Source of the DNA: Planomonospora parontospora
Lineage (GTDB): Bacteria; Actinomycetota; Actinomycetes; Streptosporangiales; Streptosporangiaceae
DNA length: 64,000 bases
Assembly (NCBI GenBank): GCA_014647935.1
Contig: BMQD01000014.1
Coordinates: 178,157 to 242,156, forward strand
Direction of reading: 5' to 3'
In this document: positions 58,678-64,000 of the stretch, one piece after another
Layout of the letters: every line of letters begins with the position of its first letter
Numbering within the stretch: position 1 is the stretch's first letter
Program-made: the position numbers and the translations under genes
The notes under the pieces: generated by a model
Seen by the model: the letters and a program-made list of their open reading frames with translations, nothing else
Told to the model about the DNA's origin: nothing
Database searches by the model: none

Positions 58678-59043
58678 ATGACCACCGCACGACCACAGCC
58701 GTTCCCCACCGCCACGATCCTCGGCTACCCACGGATCGGACCCGGCCGGGAGCTGAAACGTGCGCTGGAGTCCTACTGGGACGGCCGCTCCACCCTGGAC
58801 GAGCTGCGCCGCACCGGGGCCGCGCTGCGCGAGCGCGCCTGGCGGCGCCTGACCGGCCTCGGCCTGCAGGCCCTGCCGTCCAACACCTTCTCCCTGTACG
58901 ACCAGGTGCTCGACACCGCACTCCTGCTCGGCGCGGTGCCCGAGAGGTATCGCTCCGCCACCGACGAGGACACCTGCTTCGCCATGGCCCGCGGCACCGA
59001 CGGCGTCGCACCCCTGCGCATGACCAAGTGGTTCGACACCAAC
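58678..59043 (+). pseudogene. metE: metE remnant (cobalamin-independent methionine synthase, N-terminal fragment)
   Basis: From ATG 58678 the frame encodes TATILGYPRIGPGRELKRAL, STLDELRRTG, LQALPSNTFSLYDQVLDTA, ARGTDGVAPLRMTKWFDTN, clearly the first ~122 residues of a ~760-aa MetE. It stops matching exactly where the IS21 terminal repeat begins (59044). After the element only codons for Tyr-His then TAG follow, so the other ~630 residues are absent. In the disrupted state the frame runs on through IS DNA into the passenger gene, giving a meaningless 362-aa fusion. Confidence 0.88.
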
Positions 59044-59147
59044 TGTGAACGGACACGCTGTTCTCCGGCCAGACGGACAGGCCGATCCAAGCTGGCGGTC
59101 AAGAAAATTCCCGATGGACGGCCAAACAAGGCCCTGGTAAGCGGCCA
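59044..59147 (+). repeat. Left-end multiple terminal repeats of the IS21 element
   Basis: After the terminal 12 bp (59044-59055), units end at 59079, 59101, 59124 and 59147, each finishing in CGGACA, CGGTCA or CGGCCA. The unit size is 22-24 bp. They mirror the right-end array. Confidence 0.75.
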
Positions 59148-59193
59148 GAAAACCGCTGGAGTCAGCAGCAGGACATGGACCACCATCCCTGCC

Positions 59194-59691
59194 ATGACTT
59201 CATCGTTTTCCTCGACTCCGATCGAGATCCGGCTTGCCTCTTCCGAAGATGCCAGCGTCCTGGCTCAGCTGAATGACTTCGTGCACGCCGTTCACGCCCG
59301 GAACCGGCCGGACATCTTCCGTGCCGAACCCGCCGCAGAGGACTTGCTCCCGATCTTCGAGGCGCACCTGGCTCGCGAGGACGTCCGTGTCTTCATCGCC
59401 CAAGTGGAAGGGCGGCCGATCGGATACGCCCTGTCGATCATCGTTGATCGCCCTGGTGACGCTCTCATGCAAGCCAGGACCTTCATCATTTTGGAGCACC
59501 TGGCCGTGGCTTCTGATGCAATCCGCACCGGCGTCGGAACCGCTCTGGTCGATGCGGTGCGCGCTACGGGCCGCCAGATGGGATGCTCGCGCCTGCTCAC
59601 CGAGGTGTGGGACTTCAACACCGAGGCGATGGCCTTCTATGAGAAAGCGGGATTTGTTCCGATGCGGCATTTGCTGGAGCAGCCGCTGTAG
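59194..59691 (+). CDS. GNAT-family N-acetyltransferase (IS passenger)
   Basis: The 165-aa acetyltransferase carries the acetyl-CoA site LEHLAVASDAIRTGVGTALV (motif A, RTGVGT) and motif B FNTEAMAFYEKAGFVPM. It transfers an acetyl group from acetyl-CoA to an unidentified amine. ATG 59194 (MTSSFSSTPIEIRLASSED). Codon use is markedly less GC3-biased than the chromosome (TCA, CTT, GAT, AAA common), consistent with foreign origin. It lies inside the IS21 boundaries and convergent to istB. Confidence 0.87.
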   Translation: MTSSFSSTPIEIRLASSEDASVLAQLNDFVHAVHARNRPDIFRAEPAAEDLLPIFEAHLAREDVRVFIAQVEGRPIGYALSIIVDRPGDALMQARTFIILEHLAVASDAIRTGVGTALVDAVRATGRQMGCSRLLTEVWDFNTEAMAFYEKAGFVPMRHLLEQPL

Positions 59692-59904
59692 TGCGACCGG
59701 AGGTGCGACAGGTCGCGGCGGGGACGGTTGCAGCCGGCTGCGGGGCGGAACTCCATCGGAGTGGACAGCGGTGGTGCGCTCTCCGGTCTCGGGGGCTGCC
59801 GCCCCCGAACCCCTGCCCCGCGAGAGCATCACCCGCCTGGCGGGCGCGTTGGCTGAGCCATGCTGCCCGGCGGATGACGCCCTCGCTCCGGATCACGGGA
59901 CCGG

Positions 59905-60684
59905 TCAGGTCAGCGGGACGACGCCGCGGCCGGCCAGGGCCTCGGCCAGACGGTGGGACTCTCCGCTGGTCTCCACCAGGTGGGCGTGGTGCATGAGCCG
60001 GTCGACGGTGGCGGTGGCCATGGTCTTGGGCATGATCGTGTCGAAGCCGGAGGGGTGGATGTTGCTGGTGACCGCCAGGCTGCGTCGCTCGTAGGCGGCA
60101 TCGACGACGCGGTAGAAGGCCTCGGCGGTGTCGTGGCTGACCGGCAGCAGGCCGATGTCGTCGACCACGATGATGTCGGCGCGGCAGATGCGGCCGATGG
60201 TGCGAGCGACGGAGCTGTCGGCCTTGGCCCGACCGATGGTGGCCGCCAGCGTTTCCAGGGTGAACCAGGAGACCCGCAGGTCGCAGTCGATGGCCAGGTG
60301 GCAGAGGGCTTCCATGAAGTGGGTCTTGCCGGTGCCGGACGGGCCGGAGATCACGCAGCTTTCGGCGCGGCCGACCCACTCCAGGGTCTTGAGAGCGTTC
60401 TGGGTGGCGATGCTGATGGACGACAGCTCACTCTTCCAGGAGTCGAAGGTCTTGCCCGAGGGCAGGTTGGCGCTTTTGCGGCGGCTGCGGCGGGTGGCGC
60501 CGTCGCGGCCGGTGACCTCTTCGGCCAGCAGCACCCGGACCACCTCGGCCGGATCCCAGCGCTGCGCGCGGGCGGTGGCCAGCACCTCGGGGGCGGCTTT
60601 GCGCGCATAGGGAAAGCGCATCCGGGTGAACAAGGCCTCCAGCTCGGCCGGGATCGGCGCGGGCGCAGGCAGGGCGACGCTCAT
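59905..60684 (-). CDS. istB: IS21-family helper ATPase IstB
   Basis: The 259-aa AAA+ protein has Walker A SGPSGTGKTHFMEAL, Walker B RADIIVVDDIGLLPV and sensor/Arg-finger region. IstB oligomerises on DNA and stimulates IstA. ATG 60684; it follows istA by 56 bp rather than overlapping it, as in many IS21 elements. Confidence 0.95.
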   Translation of the reverse strand: MSVALPAPAPIPAELEALFTRMRFPYARKAAPEVLATARAQRWDPAEVVRVLLAEEVTGRDGATRRSRRKSANLPSGKTFDSWKSELSSISIATQNALKTLEWVGRAESCVISGPSGTGKTHFMEALCHLAIDCDLRVSWFTLETLAATIGRAKADSSVARTIGRICRADIIVVDDIGLLPVSHDTAEAFYRVVDAAYERRSLAVTSNIHPSGFDTIMPKTMATATVDRLMHHAHLVETSGESHRLAEALAGRGVVPLT

Positions 60685-60740
60685 AGAGATCCTTTTCGTT
60701 GGTGAGCAGTGCCGGTCGGCGATCGACCTGGTGGGGTGAG

Positions 60741-62333
60741 TCAGTGCGGGGGCTTGGTGGAGGCGGGGTCGTGGCCGGTGTGCTTGCCGCGCAGCGCGGC
60801 CCAGGAGGCGGTGCCGGGCTGGGCGGAGTGTTTCTCATCGGCCACCGCGGCCGGGCCGAGCGCGCCGCTGCTGCGCGCCAGGTGGTCGCAGATGGAGGCC
60901 AGGTCGGCCTCGCCGAAGCGGCCGTGGACGGCGGCCAGGCCGAGCGCGGCATCCACCCGGGCCGGATCCAGCAGCGAGGCCAGTTCGATGGCGCGGGCCA
61001 TCTTGGCGCGGATGCGGGCCACTCCGGTGGCGGCGGCCTCGATCAACCAGGCCTCGGCGCCGGGCCCGATCGCCAGGAACCGCGACTCGGCCTTGGTCTG
61101 CGGGCGAGGTTTGGGCTGACGGGGCCCGTTGCCGCCGGGGTGGTCGGGGTAGTGCTCCTCAGCGATGCGCGGCCGGCCCGGGGTCGACAGCTTGTGCCGC
61201 CACAACTCCGCCAGTACGGCCTCGGCCGCCGGACCTGCGCAGGCATCCAAGCCCTCACCGGACCATGGTGCGGCGCGGCGGCCGACGATGACGAGTTCTT
61301 CGCCGTGCACCCGGCACCACACCTTGCTGCCCTCGTGTCCGGGCGGCACCGAGTAGCGCACGTCGCCCCAGCGGATGGTGCGGTCGTCGCCGACCAGCCG
61401 TTCTTCGCCCAGCGCCAGCACATACGGCTCCGGCGGCAGCGGGTGCAGCCGGGCGCGTTCTTCGGCCAGCATCTGGATCGGCGGCCGGTGGGTGGCTCGA
61501 TGGGTGCGGGTGTTGATCTGCTCGGCCCAATTGGCGCAGGCGGTCTCCAGTTCGGCGAAGCTGGCGTAGCTGGAGCGCAGGTTGGCGTGGGTGGGCACCA
61601 GATCCGCTTTGGCGATCTTCACGGTGTTCTCCACCCCGCCCTTGGACTCGGGATCGAAGGGTTCGCAGGTGTGCACCACGCAGCCGTAGTGGCGGCCGAG
61701 CTCGACCATTTGCGGATGGCGGACCGCGATCTTGGCGATGTGCTCGACCGTGACGGTCTTGGGGTTGTCGGTCAGCAGATACGTCGGCGCTCCGCCGATG
61801 ATCCGCAAGGTCGCGTCCAGGCACGCGGTCAGCGAGCCCAGCGTCTGATCCCAGGCCGGCAGCACCACCCGGAACCGTGACCAGGCCAGCCAGGCGCAAA
61901 ACAGCTGAGTGCGGCGTCCGTTGATGCGCGGGCCCTCGCCCCAGTCCCACTGCAGCCACATGCCCGGCTCGGGGATCCAGGGCCGATAGACGCGGCGGCG
62001 GCCCGCGCGCCAGGCCTCCTTGATGGCGGCCACCGCTCGCCGGGTGGTGCGTTCCGAGCCGCGAAATCCCATCGCGACTAGGTCTTTGTGGACCACGTCA
62101 CCGCGGATCTTGCCGTTGGAGCGGTCGACCTTCTCCTCGATCTTCGCCAGGAACGGGTCGATCGACTTGGGCCGTGCCGACCGCTGATACGGGTTGCCGC
62201 CGGCCGCGCGGATCGCGATATAGCGCTGCACGGTCTTGGCGTCACATCCCGCGAGCTGAGCCGCTGACCAGGCACATCCGGTCAAATCGTAAGCACCGAA
62301 AATCTCCATCAGCTCCATGCCAGACTTCGTCAC
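60741..62333 (-). CDS. istA: IS21-family transposase IstA
   Basis: The 530-aa transposase has an N-terminal helix-turn-helix (AGCDAKTVQRYIAIRAAGG), and an integrase-type DDE core: Asp in MWLQWDWGEG, Asp in TYLLTDNPKTV and Glu in DPESKGGVENTVKIA. The C-terminal part includes a Mu-type beta-barrel (EERLVGDDRTIRWGDVRYSV). All catalytic acids are present and the frame is intact, so the element may be active. GTG 62333 or ATG slightly downstream (MELMEIFGAY). Confidence 0.95.
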   Translation of the reverse strand: MTKSGMELMEIFGAYDLTGCAWSAAQLAGCDAKTVQRYIAIRAAGGNPYQRSARPKSIDPFLAKIEEKVDRSNGKIRGDVVHKDLVAMGFRGSERTTRRAVAAIKEAWRAGRRRVYRPWIPEPGMWLQWDWGEGPRINGRRTQLFCAWLAWSRFRVVLPAWDQTLGSLTACLDATLRIIGGAPTYLLTDNPKTVTVEHIAKIAVRHPQMVELGRHYGCVVHTCEPFDPESKGGVENTVKIAKADLVPTHANLRSSYASFAELETACANWAEQINTRTHRATHRPPIQMLAEERARLHPLPPEPYVLALGEERLVGDDRTIRWGDVRYSVPPGHEGSKVWCRVHGEELVIVGRRAAPWSGEGLDACAGPAAEAVLAELWRHKLSTPGRPRIAEEHYPDHPGGNGPRQPKPRPQTKAESRFLAIGPGAEAWLIEAAATGVARIRAKMARAIELASLLDPARVDAALGLAAVHGRFGEADLASICDHLARSSGALGPAAVADEKHSAQPGTASWAALRGKHTGHDPASTKPPH

Positions 62334-62438
62334 ACGCCCCCTCCGCGGGTTGCAGCAGCCGGTCTCGACAACCGCTACTCAAGCCCCCGCGGAGGGGGAT
62401 CGACGTGCTGGGACACGGGCAAGATCGAGAGGTTTACC

Positions 62439-62541
62439 TGGCCATCGACCAGGATTTCCGATGTCCGCCGGCCGGGAGGCCTATGTCCGCTGGTCAGGAT
62501 TCACGTGGCCGCTGACCAGGAATTTCTCGTGGCCGCTTACA
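62439..62541 (-). repeat. Right-end multiple terminal repeats of the IS21 element
   Basis: Units beginning TGGCC or TGTCC start at 62439, 62462, 62484, 62506 and 62530 (22-24 bp apart), with consensus near TGGCCGCTGACCAGGATTTC. The final partial unit TGGCCGCTTACA is the element end. Confidence 0.8.
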
Positions 62542-62546
62542 CCAAC

Positions 62547-62724
62547 TACCATTAGTTCAACGCCAAAGGCAACTATTTGCTACTGAGTCGCCAGGACGGG
62601 AAGAGCACCCCGTGATCAGCTTCCTGAGCTGCCAGAACACTCGTACAACCAGCCGTCCAGCCGCCAGAACCGCATGATCAGGTTTGCTCGTGTGAGCCGA
62701 TCCGCGAGGAGTTTCACTACAGGG
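62547..62724. other. Right flank of the IS element, no clear gene
   Basis: Lower-GC DNA (AACTATTTGCTACTGAG near 62570). A minus-strand frame at 62616-62849 is not convincing. The first bases (TACCATTAG) look like two more metE codons and a stop. Confidence 0.4.
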
Positions 62725-62970
62725 TCAAGGGCCGCCTGTCGGCGGCCGCAGGGCCATTGCCGAAGACTTCCGCTCGCGTTCACGTTCCCGCAGGGACGCG
62801 TAGAACAGCCAGACCAGCGCCACAGAGAAGGCGATCCCCACAGGAACACGGACCCATGGACTGGAAACGTCGCTCAAGGACGGGTTGACCACGAACGCGG
62901 CAGCGAGAGTCGCCCACCAGGCGCGATCGTAACGCCGACGCCTTCCAGTGGAGGCTGCGTCCATGCTCAT
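62725..62970 (-). CDS. Small putative membrane protein
   Basis: The 81-aa product from ATG 62970 has a basic start (GRRRRYDRAWW) and two hydrophobic stretches (WWATLAAAFVVN and VPVGIAFSVALVWLFYASL), then a charged tail (RERERERKSS). Codon choice is moderately GC3-biased. No family recognised, no strong ribosome-binding site, no operon partner. Could be a real orphan or chance. Confidence 0.5.
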   Translation of the reverse strand: MSMDAASTGRRRRYDRAWWATLAAAFVVNPSLSDVSSPWVRVPVGIAFSVALVWLFYASLRERERERKSSAMALRPPTGGP

Positions 62971-63312
62971 GTCGTGAGGCTATGCGGTCCTTCGCCCTGG
63001 TCAGGAGCATCGAGCTTCGGCCGAGATCATGCTCCCGTCGCCAGTTGCCGAATTGTTCTTGTAGGTATCAAGGCGGCGGCGCGGCGCGCCGCCGCACGGC
63101 CCAGCGTCGCGGACCCCGGCCGCGCATGCGGCCTGGGGGCCGGTCACGGCCGGGGCCGCACTCGGGCCGCCCGCCGACCACCGCCCCCGCCGCACTGACG
63201 CATCTCGCCGCACCTGGGCCGCACCACCGCCCGGGAGACCCCTTCAAGCACTACACGGCGCCTACAACATCCAGCAGATCAGCGCCGACCTTCTCGCCCA
63301 TGGCCGAACCGT
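62971..63312. other. 342-bp region without a supported gene
   Basis: GC-rich, with CGCCGCAC-type runs. A plus-strand stretch (63256-63372) reads protein-like (GAYNIQQISADLLAHGRTVY) but has no start and runs antisense into the next gene; it may be the end of a decayed gene. Confidence 0.4.
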
Positions 63313-63852
63313 TTACGGCGTCTCTTCCGGCTCGAACACCCGATTCTCCGTCCACCGCCATACCCGCCGATGAGCAGCAGCCTTCCACACCTCGGTAGCC
63401 ATCACGGCGTGAGTGATCCAATCACGCAGCTCCGGCAGGACGATCTCACGAAACGCTTCCCGGATCTCAGCGCGGTCCGCTGAGCGAACAGGTTGAACCA
63501 ACAGCTCGACCCCGTAGACATCCGGGTGGATACCGCCCGCACGACCTGGGCGCCAGCTGACCGTCAAGGGCCAATTGCTCGGCACCTCGCCGAAGAAGTC
63601 CAGCTCACGAACATGCTCGAACCTCTCTCCGAGACCTTCTCTAAGGTCCGAACGGGTCAAAGGCCACGACGCGCCCCGAGCCAGCCGGCGATCACGAGCA
63701 GACACATCCACCTCACAAACCCCCGCGATCCGGACGGGATAAACGACAGCCTCCGGCGGGGGCGCTCCGGCTCCGGGATGATCCAACGGTACGCACACCG
63801 TCAATCGGTTTGCCGGTGGTCGGGGTGGGGGCCTGATCGCCCCGTCCGCCAT
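63313..63852 (-). CDS. Hypothetical protein
   Basis: A 179-aa frame if started at ATG 63852 (a GTG at 63798 is also possible; the GTG at 63921 lies inside a hairpin and is unlikely). The body looks protein-like (REGLGERFEHVRELDFFGEV, VYGVELLVQPVRSADRAEIR, FREIVLPELRDWITHAVMAT) with no signal peptide, helix or motif I recognise. The N-terminal ~30 residues are Pro-rich and may not be translated. Upstream hairpin at 63871-63946. Confidence 0.5.
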   Translation of the reverse strand: MADGAIRPPPRPPANRLTVCVPLDHPGAGAPPPEAVVYPVRIAGVCEVDVSARDRRLARGASWPLTRSDLREGLGERFEHVRELDFFGEVPSNWPLTVSWRPGRAGGIHPDVYGVELLVQPVRSADRAEIREAFREIVLPELRDWITHAVMATEVWKAAAHRRVWRWTENRVFEPEETP

Positions 63853-63870
63853 CGACCCGGGACAAGCCGA

Positions 63871-63946
63871 GCAGACCACGGGCCCGGGGCGCCAGGTCGT
63901 TCGTCCAGCAGGGCGCTCCACCTGGCGCCCCGGGCCCGTGGCCTGC
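63871..63946. terminator. 27-bp inverted repeat with one mismatch
   Basis: 63871-63897 pairs with 63920-63946 in 26 of 27 positions, loop 22 nt. Core CCACGGGCCCGGGGCGCCAGGT and its complement. A terminator for a gene beyond the window end, or a leader hairpin of the gene at 63313-63852. Confidence 0.55.
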
Positions 63947-64000
63947 TTCCCCTGCGGGCGGGTCGACGGCAGACGGGATGATCAGGCAGGCGGAGTGCGG

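Larger units (their letters stand above)
59044..62541. mobile_element. IS21-family element with a GNAT passenger gene
   Basis: Termini TGTGAACGGACACG (left) and TGTAAGCGGCCACG (right, minus strand) agree at most positions. A 5-bp target duplication CCAAC flanks it (59039-59043 and 62542-62546). Both ends hold arrays of 22-24-bp repeats, inverted with respect to each other, as known for IS21 transposase-binding sites. istA and istB are on the minus strand; an intact GNAT acetyltransferase gene lies between the left end and istB on the plus strand. Total 3498 bp, versus 2-2.5 kb for plain IS21 elements. Confidence 0.88.

Noticed and set aside
62616-62849. Minus-strand 77-aa frame to the right of the IS element
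   Set aside because: Only its end looks protein-like (LLADRLTRANLIMRFWRLDG); codon bias is weak and it overlaps the better candidate at 62725-62970.
63256-63372. Plus-strand protein-like stretch (GAYNIQQISADLLAHG)
   Set aside because: No start codon or upstream coding continuation, and it runs antisense into the 63313-63852 frame. At most a fossil.

Overview
Chromosomal DNA of a high-GC, Gram-positive actinobacterium. This follows from the very high G+C with strong GC3 bias, frequent GTG/TTG starts, two 'conservon' operons (kinase, roadblock, DUF742, Ras-like GTPase), SpoIIE/STAS partner-switching genes, DGPF-linked ECF sigma genes and a GH11-CBM2 xylanase. The gene set fits a Streptosporangiales-like mycelial soil or plant-litter organism; that placement is inference, and I saw no rRNA, tRNA or CRISPR.

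Layout. 1-2.4 kb: 3' end of murA and a winged-helix regulator. 2.4-5.6 kb: an ECF sigma factor fused to a decayed tyrosine-recombinase domain, its DGPF partner and a divergent DUF998 membrane gene, with a perfect 26-bp inverted repeat between the two promoters. 5.6-9.2 kb: EamA exporter, HisC-type aminotransferase, Uma2 nuclease, NrtR-like Nudix regulator. 9.2-18.7 kb: surface-polysaccharide cluster (DUF4434 protein, three glycosyltransferases, UDP-GlcNAc 2-epimerase, UDP-ManNAc dehydrogenase) pointing to a ManNAcA-containing glycan. 18.7-25.5 kb: DUF559 protein, SDR, TIGR02452/PARG-like protein, NfeD-like plus flotillin pair, membrane acyltransferase. 25.8-33 kb: two tail-to-tail conservons, one complete (ABCD) and one lacking the GTPase. 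33.2-38.9 kb: DUF998, xylBA with divergent ROK xylR, MarR/VOC pair. 39.2-46.1 kb: partner-switching block (three STAS proteins, one GAF-SpoIIE phosphatase, one 1392-aa kinase/receiver/SpoIIE/RsbW fusion). 46.7-50.7 kb: NarL-type two-component system divergent from an ABC exporter. 51.1-56.4 kb: xylanase, LysR, ECF sigma plus haloalkane dehalogenase operon, second EamA. 56.7-58.3 kb: VOC protein and two small acidic proteins made of exact 13-residue calcium-loop-like repeats. 58.7-62.5 kb: a metE remnant cut by an IS21-family element that carries a GNAT passenger gene. 62.5-64 kb: lower-GC flank with two weakly supported genes.

How it works together. Xylanase plus xylA/xylB/xylR form a xylan-to-xylulose-5-phosphate route, although the xylanase lies 13 kb away and carries its own GAAANTTTC-type palindromes. 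The regulatory content is dense: two ECF sigma factors, two conservons, one partner-switching block, one two-component system, and MarR, ROK, LysR and NrtR regulators. Many intergenic regions hold short perfect tandem repeats (10-43 bp). The strongest candidates for something undescribed are the sigma-recombinase fusion, the 13-residue repeat proteins with duplicated promoters, and the IS21 element with a passenger gene.
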